Shown here one piece after another: positions 1 through 8,016 of a stretch of DNA of 64,000 bases. Position 1 is the first letter of the stretch, and each line of letters opens with the position of its first letter. Where the stretch lies: positions 930,001 to 994,000 of the forward strand of contig CBDCBH010000003.1 in NCBI GenBank assembly GCA_965214235.1, in the 5' to 3' direction. The position numbers and the translations under genes are program-made. Below the pieces are notes generated by a model, which searched no databases, had not been told where the DNA came from, and saw only the letters and a list, made by a program, of their open reading frames with translations. Origin of the DNA: Ilyomonas sp965214235 (GTDB lineage Bacteria; Bacteroidota; Bacteroidia; Chitinophagales; Chitinophagaceae).

Positions 1-11
1 GCTTCAAACAT

Positions 12-19
12 TACCTTTG
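12..19 (+). promoter_or_regulatory. Bacteroidota -7 promoter element upstream of yidC
   Basis: The octamer TACCTTTG fits the Bacteroidota sigma-A -7 consensus TAnnTTTG and lies 22 bases before the yidC ATG. The matching -33 element would fall outside the window, so only half of the promoter can be judged. Confidence 0.5.
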
Positions 20-41
20 CGGCTCAAATTTTTTTTAGTAG

Positions 42-1898
42 ATGAAAGCGGATAAAAACACGATCATTGGTTTTGTGCTTTTAGGGGTTTTATTCTTTGT
101 TTATTTTTGGTACACAAGCAAACAGCAGTCGGTATTAAAAGCTGCTGAACAGCGCGCGCAGGATTCTATTGCGCGCGTAAATGCTATCAAAACAAAACCG
201 CTTGATCCGGCTGAAGCCTATAGAGATTCTATACATACCGATTCTTTGTCCCGAATATCACAGGCAGGTTCTTTTCAAACGGCAGGCATTGGCACTGAGC
301 AAACCACCGTTGTTGAAAACGATTTAATGCGTGTAACCTTCAGCAACAAAGGCGGGCAAATTAAAAGCGTTCAATTAAAAAACTTCAAATCTATTGACAG
401 CTTGCCGGTAACGCTTTCCGGTGGAAAAGCTGATGCGATGGGTTATACCATCAACACCGGAAATAACCAAAGTGCAGAAACCTCCAATTTGTTTTTTACG
501 CCTTCGGCGATTACTAAAAATAACGATGGCAGCCAAACCATTTCTTACACTTTAGCAGCCGCTGACGGGCAAAACATCACACATCAATACACCATCAAGC
601 GGGACAATTATATGATTGACTGGAACATCGGTTTGAATGGCGCCAACCAGTTGCTTACAAATAATACGCTTAATTTTCATTGGAACATCTCTGTAAATCA
701 ACATCAATATTCCGGCAAGTACGAAAAAGAACAATCGCGCATTTGTTTTTATGGTGCTAAAGATGGCTACGATTTTGAACGTGCCACCGGCGGCGTGAGC
801 AAAGATTTTGATAACACAACCGATTGGATTTCGTTTAAGCAGCAGTTTTTTAATACAACAATTGTATCGAAAGATAAATTTAAAAACGGCGGCAAAGCGC
901 AGATGAATTCGCAACCCGATAGCTCGCGTTTGCTTTATCTTGCCAATGCCAATTTACAAATTGCCACACCTGCCGCAGCTAATGTAACCGTGCCTTTGCA
1001 ACTGTATTACGGACCCAATGCTTATTATACCTTGAAGAAGTACGATAACCACATGGAAGAAATTGTGGATTTAGGTTCGGGCATTTATTCATTTGTAAAA
1101 TACATTAACCGGTGGATCATTATGCCGGTGTTCGATTTCCTATCTTCTTTCATTAAAAACTTCGGGTGGGTAATTGCATTGCTCACGCTATTTATCCGTT
1201 TGGTAACATCGCCATTAACTTACTCCAGCTATTTAAGCGGTGCCAAAATGAAAGTGCTGCGACCCGAACTGGCTGAATTAAAAAAGAAGCATGGCGATGA
1301 CCAGCAGGCGTATGCTGTTGACCAGATGAAAATTTTTAGGGAAGCCGGCGTAAACCCGCTTGGCGGCTGCATTCCAGCCTTGTTACAGATACCTATTTTC
1401 TTTGCGTTGTATAGTTTTTTCAGCAGCAATATTTTGCTGCGAGGGCAAAGCTTTTTATGGGCGCACGATTTATCAACGTACGATGTAATTGCAAAACTTC
1501 CTTTCAGCGTTCCGTTTAATTATGGCGATCATGTGAGTTTGTTTACATTAACGGCTGTATTAACCAACTTCCTCATTGCATTTTACAACATGAGCATGAC
1601 GCCCGACCAAAGCAACCCTGCCATGAAGTATATGCCTTATATTTTTCCTTTTGTTTTGCTGTTTGTTTTTAACAGACTTCCTGCGGCGTTAACATGGTAT
1701 TACACAGTGTCTAACCTTATTACATTGTGCATTCAATTTGTAATTCAGAATTACATTATCAACCACGATAAAATATTAGCCGATATTGAAGTAAAACGAA
1801 AGAAGCCAAAGCAGCAAAGCAAGTGGCAGGAACGGTTTCAGCAAACGGTGGAAGCGCAGAAAAAAGTGCAACAGCTGAAAGACAAAACAAAGAAATAA
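42..1898 (+). CDS. yidC: Membrane protein insertase YidC
   Basis: YidC inserts and folds inner-membrane proteins, alone or with the Sec translocon. The 618-residue protein begins with an N-terminal membrane anchor (about residues 8-24). A large periplasmic beta-rich domain follows (about 80-340), then the conserved core of five membrane segments from about residue 355. The core contains the hydrophilic-groove arginine in the motif FIRLVTSPL near residue 386, and the cytoplasmic hairpin rich in Lys and Glu after it. The C-terminus is a basic, coiled tail, as is usual for the family. The length is normal for Bacteroidota, which carry the long form with the periplasmic domain. The ATG at 42 gives a proper N-in anchor, so the start is secure. 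It is followed after two bases by a truncated palindromic repeat and then by an ABC ATPase gene. Confidence 0.97.
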   Translation: MKADKNTIIGFVLLGVLFFVYFWYTSKQQSVLKAAEQRAQDSIARVNAIKTKPLDPAEAYRDSIHTDSLSRISQAGSFQTAGIGTEQTTVVENDLMRVTFSNKGGQIKSVQLKNFKSIDSLPVTLSGGKADAMGYTINTGNNQSAETSNLFFTPSAITKNNDGSQTISYTLAAADGQNITHQYTIKRDNYMIDWNIGLNGANQLLTNNTLNFHWNISVNQHQYSGKYEKEQSRICFYGAKDGYDFERATGGVSKDFDNTTDWISFKQQFFNTTIVSKDKFKNGGKAQMNSQPDSSRLLYLANANLQIATPAAANVTVPLQLYYGPNAYYTLKKYDNHMEEIVDLGSGIYSFVKYINRWIIMPVFDFLSSFIKNFGWVIALLTLFIRLVTSPLTYSSYLSGAKMKVLRPELAELKKKHGDDQQAYAVDQMKIFREAGVNPLGGCIPALLQIPIFFALYSFFSSNILLRGQSFLWAHDLSTYDVIAKLPFSVPFNYGDHVSLFTLTAVLTNFLIAFYNMSMTPDQSNPAMKYMPYIFPFVLLFVFNRLPAALTWYYTVSNLITLCIQFVIQNYIINHDKILADIEVKRKKPKQQSKWQERFQQTVEAQKKVQQLKDKTKK

Positions 1899-1900
1899 AA

Positions 1901-1935
1901 CCTCATCCCAACCCTTCTCCACGGGTGGAGAAGGG
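1901..1935. repeat. Truncated copy of the CCTCATCCCAACCC palindromic repeat
   Basis: The left arm CCTCATCCCAACCCTTCTCC is complete. The right arm stops after GTGGAGAAGGG, so only an 8 to 10 bp hairpin can form, followed by a run of A. The same sequence forms a perfect palindrome at 6488-6545 and occurs inside ispG at 58332-58370. Here it probably serves as the yidC terminator or is an inert REP-like element. Confidence 0.8.
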
Positions 1936-1998
1936 CAAAAAAAATTTCAAGAACTATTATTCAAGATACAATCTTACTTATACAATCTTACATCATCA

Positions 1999-2616
1999 AT
2001 GAATATCCAACTCTTCAAGGCAGGCAAACGCTTTAACAGAGATTGGATTTTTCGTAACGTAAATGCTTCATTTGAAAAGGGTAAAAGCTGTGCTATAACA
2101 GGACCCAACGGCAGCGGCAAAAGTACCTTACTGCAAGTAATTGCGGCAAATATGCAGGCAAGCGAAGGCAAGGTAGAATGGAAGGAAAACAATACTTTGA
2201 TTGATGAAAACGAAGTGTTTAAACATATCTCTGTTTGCGCGCCTTACCTTGAAGTAATTGAAGAAATGACGGCAAGTGAATTTCTTCATTTTCATGCGGC
2301 TTTCAAGCCTTTGTTATCATCAGTTACTATAAAACAAATTATAGAAATTGTTGGTTTGGAGAAAGCGGCTGATAAACAAATCCGGTATTACAGCAGCGGC
2401 ATGAAGCAGCGTATTAAACTGGCAGGAGCCATCTTCTCCGATGTGCCTATTTTATTATTGGATGAACCTTGTACAAACCTTGATAGTGTTGGGTTTGCAC
2501 TGTACCACCAACTCATTGAAAACTATTGCAAAAACAAACTGATTATGGTTAGCAGCAACGATGTGAATGAATACGATTTTTGTGAGGAGCGATTAAATAT
2601 ATTAGATTATAAATAA
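1999..2616 (+). CDS. ABC transporter ATP-binding protein
   Basis: This is a single ATPase domain of 205 residues. The Walker A motif GPNGSGKST is at residues 35-43, the signature is the degenerate SSGMKQR at 132-138, and Walker B with the catalytic glutamate, ILLLDEP, is at 151-157. It would power transport across the inner membrane, but no permease is adjacent, so the substrate cannot be named. Small stand-alone ATPases of this kind in Bacteroidota often belong to drug or lipid export systems, or to the CcmA-like group; CcmA itself is possible because of the size and the short signature, but no ccm genes are near. Its stop codon abuts the stop codon of the opposite-strand gene exactly (TAATTA), so the two genes converge with no spacer. 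Confidence 0.85.
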   Translation: MNIQLFKAGKRFNRDWIFRNVNASFEKGKSCAITGPNGSGKSTLLQVIAANMQASEGKVEWKENNTLIDENEVFKHISVCAPYLEVIEEMTASEFLHFHAAFKPLLSSVTIKQIIEIVGLEKAADKQIRYYSSGMKQRIKLAGAIFSDVPILLLDEPCTNLDSVGFALYHQLIENYCKNKLIMVSSNDVNEYDFCEERLNILDYK

Positions 2617-2901
2617 TTATTTGCGAAAGTATAAGCCAAGAATCATAAGTGCAAGCGCAAAGAAAAAACCAAAAACCCATTTTACCATATCTGTTTTTGT
2701 TTCTGATATTTTAGCGGAAGGTTTTAAAATATCTTCTTTAAGTAAATGAATATCTTCTTTAGTAGCCAGTATGTTTAAATTACTTTCATTACTTTCTTTT
2801 ATTTTATAATCAACAAAATCTACCAAAGCCTCTGCTTCTTTTTCACCAACCTTTTGTTTAAGAATCTGAAATAATTGTATGCCTGATATGTTGCTAACCA
2901 T
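2617..2901 (-). CDS. Small coiled-coil membrane protein (DUF1640/CCDC90-like)
   Basis: The reading frame can extend to 2946, but the ATG at 2901 gives the usual start MVSNISGIQLF, so the protein is about 94 residues. A predicted helical and coiled-coil body rich in Lys and Glu (about residues 5-70) is followed by a single C-terminal membrane helix (about 72-92) and a short basic end. This layout, with a phrase like ATKEDIHLLKEDI, is typical of small tail-anchored proteins related to the DUF1640/CCDC90 coiled-coil family, which are common and multicopy in Bacteroidota. The function is unknown. It converges on the ABC ATPase gene with zero spacing. Confidence 0.65.
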   Translation of the reverse strand: MVSNISGIQLFQILKQKVGEKEAEALVDFVDYKIKESNESNLNILATKEDIHLLKEDILKPSAKISETKTDMVKWVFGFFFALALMILGLYFRK

Positions 2902-3099
2902 TTTTAAAGGAACATTTGTTTTGTAAAAATAAATCTTCTTTCCCAAATCCTCTTTTCTTCAATCCATAAAAAACAAATGCCTCTTGCGCCAATTTGTTTT
3001 TGCTGTAATTTCACGGCTCGTTCGTAACCATGAAAAACAGGTTTGTTGACAACGATTTTTTCTCTGCAATTATTAAATACAAAGTGAAAATATACCGAT

Positions 3100-4872
3100 A
3101 TGGCTGAAGAAATTTTAATGCCCCGATTGAGCGATACGATGACCGAAGGTGTAATTGCCACCTGGCATAAAAAAGTGGGTGATCTTGTAAAAAAAGGAGA
3201 AGTGCTTGCTGAAATTGAAACCGACAAAGCCACCATGGAACTGGAAAGTTATAAGGACGGAACACTGCTTCATGTAGGCGCGGGAGATGGTGGCAAGCTG
3301 CAAGTGAACGATCTGCTTGCCGTTATTGGCAACCAGGGAGAAGATGTAAGCAGCATTGTTTCAAAACACAGCGGCGGTAACGGTTCCAACGTTTCTCAAC
3401 CTACAACCAATACACAGCCGCCGCAACAGACAGCTGCAAGCCCTCAGCCGCAAGCTGCAAACAGTAAACCATTGGCAGCCAACAGTCAACCGTCAACTTC
3501 TTCAAAAGATTACAGCAAAATGGAAGAAGTGGTGCTGATGCCGCGATTGAGCGATACGATGACCGAAGGCGTAATTGCCACCTGGCAAAAGAATGTTGGA
3601 GATGATGTAAAAAAAGGTGAGGTGCTTGCTGAAATTGAAACCGACAAAGCCACCATGGAACTGGAAAGTTATAAAGATGGCAAGTTGTTGTACCAGGGGG
3701 CAAAGCCGGGCGAAAAAATACAGGTGAATGAATTGCTTGCCATTATTGGTAAGGATAGTTTAAATGTAAGCGAAATTGTAAGCGGAATTAAGGGCGGAGC
3801 CGGCGCTGGCGATGCTCACGCAGGAACGTTAGACAGCTCGCCGAAAGATGAAGCGGACACACAAAAAGGGGATGGCGATGTTGCACCAGCAAACCCGCAA
3901 GTGCAGAACCTGCAACCATCGCAGGTGCAACCCGCTGCTAATGGCAAAGCAGCGCAACCACAGGAAGTGATTAATGGAGGAAGAATTTTCGCTTCACCAT
4001 TAGCTAAAAAATTAGCAGAAGAAAAAGGCATCGATTTAAAGCAGGTACAAGGTAGCGGCGATAACGGAAGAATCACCAAAACAGATATTGAAAATTACAA
4101 ACCGCAGCAACAGCCGCCAGCTATCAGCAGTCAGTCGTTAGCAGAACAGCCGGCTGTTCAAAAACAACCAACCACCAGCAACCAACCATCAACTGATTTT
4201 GAAGAAGTGCCGGTTTCGCAGATGCGCAAAACCATTGCACGGCGGTTAAGTGAAAGCTTGTTTACGGCACCGCATTTTTATATCACTATGACCATTGATA
4301 TGGATGCTGCCATTACGGCTCGCACACGCATCAACGAATTGGGTAAAGTGAAGATTTCATTTAATGACATTGTGCTGAAAGCCGTTGCGGTTGCACTTAC
4401 TCAACACCCAAAAATTAACAGCAGTTGGCTGGGCGATAAAATACGAATTAATCATAACGTAAACATAGGCGTTGCTGTTGCGGTAGAAGAAGGTTTGCTG
4501 GTTCCTGTTGTACGCAATGCCGATAGCAAACCATTAAGCCAAATTTCTAAAGAAGTAAAAGAGTTTGCGCAGAAGGCAAAAGATAAAAAATTACAGCCTT
4601 CTGATTGGGAAGGCAGCACGTTTACCATTTCTAATTTGGGTATGTTTGGCGTGGATGAGTTTACGGCTATCATCAACCCGCCCGATGCTTGTATTTTGGC
4701 AATTGGCGGCATTTCGCAAATTCCTGTGGTAAAAAATGGCGCAGTTGTGCCTGGCAATATTATGAAAGTAACATTGAGTTGCGACCACCGAGTGGTGGAT
4801 GGTGCAACCGGCGCAACGTTTTTACAAACGGTGAAAGCCTTACTGGAAGAGCCTTTGCGGATGCTGGTATAA
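3100..4872 (+). CDS. pdhC: Pyruvate dehydrogenase E2 (dihydrolipoamide acetyltransferase), two lipoyl domains
   Basis: E2 transfers the acetyl group from lipoamide to CoA in the pyruvate dehydrogenase complex. The 590-residue protein has two lipoyl domains (residues 1-80 and 142-222), each with the motif ETDKATMELES carrying the lipoylated lysine (Lys43, Lys183). A peripheral subunit-binding domain follows at about 294-333 (FASPLAKKLAEEKG), then the catalytic acyltransferase domain at about 366-590 with the active-site motif CDHRVVDG (His563, Asp567). Linkers rich in Ala, Pro, Gln and Ser join the domains, as expected for swinging arms. The lipoyl domains are nearly identical even at DNA level. 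The E1 genes are not in the window. An E2 of another 2-oxoacid complex cannot be fully excluded, but the two-lipoyl layout and the subunit-binding motif fit pyruvate dehydrogenase in Bacteroidota best. A clear terminator follows. Confidence 0.93.
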   Translation: MAEEILMPRLSDTMTEGVIATWHKKVGDLVKKGEVLAEIETDKATMELESYKDGTLLHVGAGDGGKLQVNDLLAVIGNQGEDVSSIVSKHSGGNGSNVSQPTTNTQPPQQTAASPQPQAANSKPLAANSQPSTSSKDYSKMEEVVLMPRLSDTMTEGVIATWQKNVGDDVKKGEVLAEIETDKATMELESYKDGKLLYQGAKPGEKIQVNELLAIIGKDSLNVSEIVSGIKGGAGAGDAHAGTLDSSPKDEADTQKGDGDVAPANPQVQNLQPSQVQPAANGKAAQPQEVINGGRIFASPLAKKLAEEKGIDLKQVQGSGDNGRITKTDIENYKPQQQPPAISSQSLAEQPAVQKQPTTSNQPSTDFEEVPVSQMRKTIARRLSESLFTAPHFYITMTIDMDAAITARTRINELGKVKISFNDIVLKAVAVALTQHPKINSSWLGDKIRINHNVNIGVAVAVEEGLLVPVVRNADSKPLSQISKEVKEFAQKAKDKKLQPSDWEGSTFTISNLGMFGVDEFTAIINPPDACILAIGGISQIPVVKNGAVVPGNIMKVTLSCDHRVVDGATGATFLQTVKALLEEPLRMLV

Positions 4873-4896
4873 AACAAAAAAAGATTTGTTTCGTAA

Positions 4897-4938
4897 AAAA
4901 GCCTTGTTGTTTGTTGATACAACAAGGCTTTTGTTTTT
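4897..4938 (+). terminator. Intrinsic terminator after the E2 gene
   Basis: A perfect 13 bp stem, AAAAGCCTTGTTG with CAACAAGGCTTTT (4897-4909 and 4920-4932), with a 10-base loop, is followed by a T-rich tract. The tail TTTGTTTTTAC (4930-4940) is also a copy of the dispersed TAAAAACAAA motif. Confidence 0.85.
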
Positions 4939-5122
4939 ACTTCACTTTGAAAAGAATGTATTCATTCAGTTTACACAGAAAATTTATCTCTCTGGCAACC
5001 TCTTACAAACTGAAGTAAAAACAAACGCTATTGTTTTTAGTAAGAATTAAAATTTTTTAATCCGGCAAATAAAAGTTTATTTTACATATCCAAATTAAGG
5101 GTCTTTATCCTGTGAAGAATCT

Positions 5123-5153
5123 AAGCCTCGCACACGATGTGAGGCTTTTCTTT
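5123..5153. terminator. Hairpin between convergent-side genes
   Basis: A 10 bp stem (AAGCCTCGCA with TGTGAGGCTT, one G-T pair) around a 5-base loop, with a T-rich tail on the plus strand. It lies just beyond the stop of the minus-strand gene at 5158 and 250 bases after E2. It could act as a second terminator. The roughly 100 bases before it (5010-5120) contain no gene I can recognise, and a small RNA ending here is possible but unsupported. Confidence 0.55.
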
Positions 5154-5157
5154 TACA

Positions 5158-5625
5158 CTAATACCAACCGCCTGAAATATTTCTAAACGGCCATGGAATG
5201 GTTATTAACATGATTAAAAGAGCAAGTAAATAAAACAGCATGGTGCGGCTGTGTTTGCGCTTGTCGCTCATGGCTTTTCTGCCCTGCGCTTTGCCAATGT
5301 GCAACAAAACAATTGCTATTATCATCCCGGTAAGGTGTTCAACACCGTAAAAGCGTGTAACAGGGTCTTTCATTGCATTGGCAAAACCACCGGCAGCTAC
5401 AATTAAATTGTATCCCTTTGGTCCCCAATACCACAATGCCAAACCAATCAGCAGCATCGTATCGGCAACAATGGTAAGCAGTAAACCCGTGCGGGCATCG
5501 CTTTTAATAAAGGGCCGGCTGCCTGCAATTAAACTGTTGAAAATGGCTATCAGCAACAGCAACAATAAAATCCATCGTCCAATGCTGTGTGCATGTAATA
5601 AAATGTTGTACAGGTCTCCGTTCAT
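5158..5625 (-). CDS. Four-helix inner-membrane protein of unknown function
   Basis: This 155-residue protein has about four membrane helices (residues about 15-35, 46-66, 94-110 and 127-145) joined by short loops. His11, His13, His96 and His108 lie at or near helix ends (HAHSIGRW, VEHLTGM, LLHIGKAQG). That pattern resembles small cytochrome b-type membrane proteins and has led similar proteins to be called cytochrome b-like, but no heme-binding motif is certain. It has no partner gene; it lies alone on the minus strand between pdhC and a TPR lipoprotein. The start is the only ATG that gives the first helix intact. Confidence 0.7.
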   Translation of the reverse strand: MNGDLYNILLHAHSIGRWILLLLLLIAIFNSLIAGSRPFIKSDARTGLLLTIVADTMLLIGLALWYWGPKGYNLIVAAGGFANAMKDPVTRFYGVEHLTGMIIAIVLLHIGKAQGRKAMSDKRKHSRTMLFYLLALLIMLITIPWPFRNISGGWY

Positions 5626-5667
5626 ATTTATCGTTTCTTTTCAAATCAAAACTACACTTGCAGGCTA

Positions 5668-5675
5668 TACTTTTG
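5668..5675 (+). promoter_or_regulatory. -7 element TACTTTTG four bases before a start codon
   Basis: TACTTTTG matches TAnnTTTG and ends at 5675, with the ATG at 5680. If used, transcription would begin at or just before the start codon, giving a leaderless or nearly leaderless mRNA. No good -33 TTTG or TTG is seen 17-19 bases upstream. Confidence 0.45.
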
Positions 5676-5679
5676 CATC

Positions 5680-6489
5680 ATGAAGAAATATTTTTTTTAT
5701 TTATTGTTTCTGATTACTTTTTTTATTTCCTGTAACAGCAATGAAAAGAAAGAAAACAGCAACCACAATAAAAAAGAAAAAGAAATTACGCCTGAAATAG
5801 AAGCATTACAGCAAGCGGTTCAGCAACATCCCGATAGCACAAGCTTGCGTTTGAAATTAGCCATTGGATTAGACAGTTTAAATTTGTTCAAACCGGCATT
5901 GGCGCAAATGGATTCTTTAGTAAAAAAAGACAGTGTAAACTATGGCTTGTGGTACACGCGCGGACAAGTGAACGAACATGCAGGCGATACAATAAACGCG
6001 ATGAAAGATTATGCAACAGCTATTAAAATATATGCGTCGCCGGATGCGTTGCTAAGTCTTGCTAACCTATATGCAGAGCAAAAAAATGCACGTAGCTTAT
6101 TAATATGCAACCAAGTAAAAAGGATGGGTTTAGGAAGAGATTATGATGCTTCTTCTGCGTTTGTGGCGGGTGTGTACAACGCACGAACCGGGCAGAAACA
6201 ATTAGCCATTAACTTATTTGATGAGTGCATTAAAAACGATTACACTTACATGCCTGCTTACATTGAAAAAGGCCTAGTGTATTTTGATGGAAAGCAATAC
6301 AGGCAAGCGCTTGACGTGTTTTCTTTTGCAGCAAATATAAACCATCTCTATCCCGATGCGTATTACTATATGGGTCGTTGTTATGAGCTAATGAATAAAA
6401 AAGACAGTGCCGCTTTTTACTTTAAACAATCGTTGGCATTGGATAAAGAGGCATTGGAAACAAAAGCGGCATTGGAAAGAGTAGAGTAA
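5680..6489 (+). CDS. TPR-repeat lipoprotein
   Basis: This is a 269-residue secreted lipoprotein. The signal peptide ends in the lipobox FISC (Cys18), which would be lipidated. A Lys-rich linker follows, then about five tetratricopeptide repeats (about residues 45-265), with typical phrases such as LWYTRGQVNEHAGDTINAMK and AYIEKGLVYFDGKQYRQAL. TPR proteins are scaffolds for protein contacts; in Bacteroidota such lipoproteins are often part of envelope assembly or gliding/secretion accessory systems, but nothing here names a partner. Its stop codon lies in the edge of a perfect 58 bp palindrome that probably ends the transcript. Confidence 0.85.
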   Translation: MKKYFFYLLFLITFFISCNSNEKKENSNHNKKEKEITPEIEALQQAVQQHPDSTSLRLKLAIGLDSLNLFKPALAQMDSLVKKDSVNYGLWYTRGQVNEHAGDTINAMKDYATAIKIYASPDALLSLANLYAEQKNARSLLICNQVKRMGLGRDYDASSAFVAGVYNARTGQKQLAINLFDECIKNDYTYMPAYIEKGLVYFDGKQYRQALDVFSFAANINHLYPDAYYYMGRCYELMNKKDSAAFYFKQSLALDKEALETKAALERVE

Positions 6490-6545
6490 CACACCTCATC
6501 CCAACCCTTCTCCACCGGTGGAGAAGGGTTGGGATGAGGTGTGTT
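6488..6545. repeat. Perfect 58 bp palindrome, CCTCATCCCAACCC family, probable terminator
   Basis: The two arms, 6488-6516 and 6517-6545, are exact reverse complements over 29 bp with no loop, and TTTTGT follows. The left arm begins within the TAA stop of the TPR lipoprotein gene. The core equals the truncated copy at 1901-1935 and the in-gene copy at 58332-58370, so it is a dispersed REP-like element that here also looks like a terminator. Confidence 0.9.
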
Positions 6546-6631
6546 TTTGTATGTAAGAGTTTCTGATTCGAAAACTTAAAGATGATATAGCTCATTCAGA
6601 AATCACAAATCATAATTCAAAAATCATTTTT

Positions 6632-7279
6632 ATGCCGATTATCGCGCCTTCATTTTTAGCGTCTGATTTTTTACATCTTGCAGAGCAGGTTGAATTGATT
6701 AATAAGAGCGCTGCGGAATGGTGCCATCTCGATGTAATGGACGGACGTTTTGTACCCAACATATCGTTTGGTTTTCCCATCATTGAAGCCATCAGAAGTG
6801 CAACAAAAAAGCATTGCGATGTGCACCTGATGATTGAAGAACCGGAACGTTATGTTGAAGAATTTAAAAAGGCCGGCGCAGACAGCATCACGGTTCATTA
6901 TGAGGCTTGCCGGCACTTGCACCGCAATATTGAACAAATCAAAAACTTAGGTATTAAAGCAGGTGTTGCGCTCAATCCGCACACGCCCGTTGAGTTACTG
7001 AAAGATGTATTGGAATATATTGATGTGGTACTAATCATGAGCGTAAATCCTGGCTTTGGCGGACAACAATTTATCGCTCACAGCATTGATAAAATAAAGC
7101 AACTGCGGCAGATGATTGATGAAAAAAATTATCCTGCATTGATAGAAGTAGATGGTGGCGTTTCGCTGCAGAATGCGAAACTGATTGTTGATGCCGGAGC
7201 GAATGTATTGGTAGCTGGCAGCAGTATTTTTAAATCGGATGATGTGGCGGGAACGATTGAAAAATTGAAATTGGTGTAA
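6632..7279 (+). CDS. rpe: Ribulose-phosphate 3-epimerase
   Basis: The enzyme interconverts D-ribulose 5-phosphate and D-xylulose 5-phosphate in the pentose phosphate pathway. The 215-residue sequence is a complete (beta/alpha)8 barrel of normal length. Visible family motifs are IAPSFLASDF at the N-terminus, the metal and catalytic site HLDVMDG (His32, Asp34), the second metal histidine in DVHLMIEEPE (His65), the flexible loop MSVNPGFGGQ, and the second catalytic aspartate in EVDGGV. The phosphate-binding end VAGSSIF is present. The ATG at 6632 is directly before the conserved start PIIAPS. It is preceded by the palindromic repeat and followed by a repeat of the AACCACGAAG type. Confidence 0.95.
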   Translation: MPIIAPSFLASDFLHLAEQVELINKSAAEWCHLDVMDGRFVPNISFGFPIIEAIRSATKKHCDVHLMIEEPERYVEEFKKAGADSITVHYEACRHLHRNIEQIKNLGIKAGVALNPHTPVELLKDVLEYIDVVLIMSVNPGFGGQQFIAHSIDKIKQLRQMIDEKNYPALIEVDGGVSLQNAKLIVDAGANVLVAGSSIFKSDDVAGTIEKLKLV

Positions 7280-7301
7280 AAGAAAATGCAACTAAAGGAA
7301 T

Positions 7302-7393
7302 GAACCACAAAGACAGAGAGAATACAAAGATGCACAAAGCATTATTTATTATTCTTTATACAACTTATTCGCTTCGCGGCTTCGTGGTTTCAG
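7302..7393. repeat. AACCAC(A/G)AAG-type dispersed repeat, copy 1
   Basis: The stretch starts GAACCACAAAGACAG and ends GCTTCGTGGTTTC. Its ends are imperfect reverse complements (AACCACAAAG with CTTCGTGGTT), which makes it a long, weak fold-back. A related element follows the GH3 gene at 61879-61950. Both lie just downstream of plus-strand genes, so a role in transcript ends is possible. Confidence 0.5.
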
Positions 7394-7430
7394 CTATAAT
7401 GAAATGTAAATAGCTTCTAAAGCTTTTATT

Positions 7431-7438
7431 TATATTTG
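7431..7438 (+). promoter_or_regulatory. -7 element TATATTTG four bases before the antitoxin start
   Basis: TATATTTG is an exact TAnnTTTG match, and the ATG begins at 7443. The expected transcription start falls on or next to the ATG, as at 5668-5680, which suggests leaderless transcription of the toxin-antitoxin operon. No convincing -33 element was found. Confidence 0.5.
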
Positions 7439-7442
7439 ATGT

Positions 7443-7712
7443 ATGAAAGCTTATAAGATTGAAATACTAAACCCCAAAGCCTTACGACTGATAAAAGGAA
7501 TGCAAGACTTGAATCTTATTAAATTAAGCGATGAACCAACCACTGCTTTGCGTATTTATTTAAAAAAAATACGACGCCGTTCTTCTTCTGCGCCAAGTTT
7601 AGATGAAATTACTCAAATGGTTGAAGAAGTAAGAGAACAGCGATATGCAAAAAAATGGACCCTTAAAAATTATTATCGATACAAACCTTTGGATAAGCTT
7701 CATCATTTCTAA
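7443..7712 (+). CDS. Putative antitoxin of a PIN-type toxin-antitoxin pair
   Basis: This is an 89-residue protein with the N-terminus MKAYKIEILNPKALRLIKGM. That opening is typical of the small antitoxins encoded before COG1569/TIGR00305 PIN-domain proteins; it would bind the toxin, and often the operon promoter. The C-terminal part is very basic. The gene overlaps the next one by 68 bp in a different frame, so the two are co-transcribed and probably translationally coupled. The last 20 residues, encoded in the overlap, look unlike a conserved end and may vary. The call rests on the N-terminal phrase and the position; no DNA-binding motif is obvious. Confidence 0.7.
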   Translation: MKAYKIEILNPKALRLIKGMQDLNLIKLSDEPTTALRIYLKKIRRRSSSAPSLDEITQMVEEVREQRYAKKWTLKNYYRYKPLDKLHHF

Positions 7713-8016
7713 CAAACTTCATCTACTTGACTCTTTATTATTTTCAGGAAAAATAAGATTGCTTTTTAGTGCAGAATTGGTTACAGAAATTAACGCAACT
7801 ATACAAAAGCCAAGATTAAAAAAATATTTTGGTAACAATGCTCTGGATGAAATGTTGACTGTATTTGATTCATACATAGATTTTATTAAAGTAGTAAACA
7901 CTGTTACCGTTTGCAGAGATAGAAAAGATAATTTCTTACTTTCCTTAGCTCAAGATGGAGAAGCAGATTTTCTGCTGACAGGTGATAATGATCTACTGAT
8001 TTTAGAAAAAATTTGA
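7645..8016 (+). CDS. PIN-domain toxin (putative RNase), C-terminus frameshifted
   Basis: PIN toxins are metal-dependent RNases. The frame gives 123 residues with the motif IIIDTNLWIS (Asp12), Glu48 in AELVTEI, Asp95 in RDRKDNF, and the terminal acidic motif LLTGDNDLL (Asp114, Asp116), so the active-site acids are present. The frame stops right after LILEKI, where homologs continue with a beta-strand and helix. Moving one base over at the A6 run at 8006-8011 opens 17 more codons, reading ETTKIITITQFLTAVSI, and stops at 8068. That is exactly the expected ending of this family. A one-base insertion, by mutation or sequencing, therefore appears to have cut off the tail. The toxin may be weakened or dead. 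It overlaps the antitoxin gene by 68 bp. Confidence 0.8.
   Translation: MQKNGPLKIIIDTNLWISFIISNKLHLLDSLLFSGKIRLLFSAELVTEINATIQKPRLKKYFGNNALDEMLTVFDSYIDFIKVVNTVTVCRDRKDNFLLSLAQDGEADFLLTGDNDLLILEKI

Noticed and set aside
3401..3703. Minus-strand frames antisense to the lipoyl domains (also 3115-3303)
   Set aside because: They are mirror products of the repeated lipoyl DNA and have no start context or homology.
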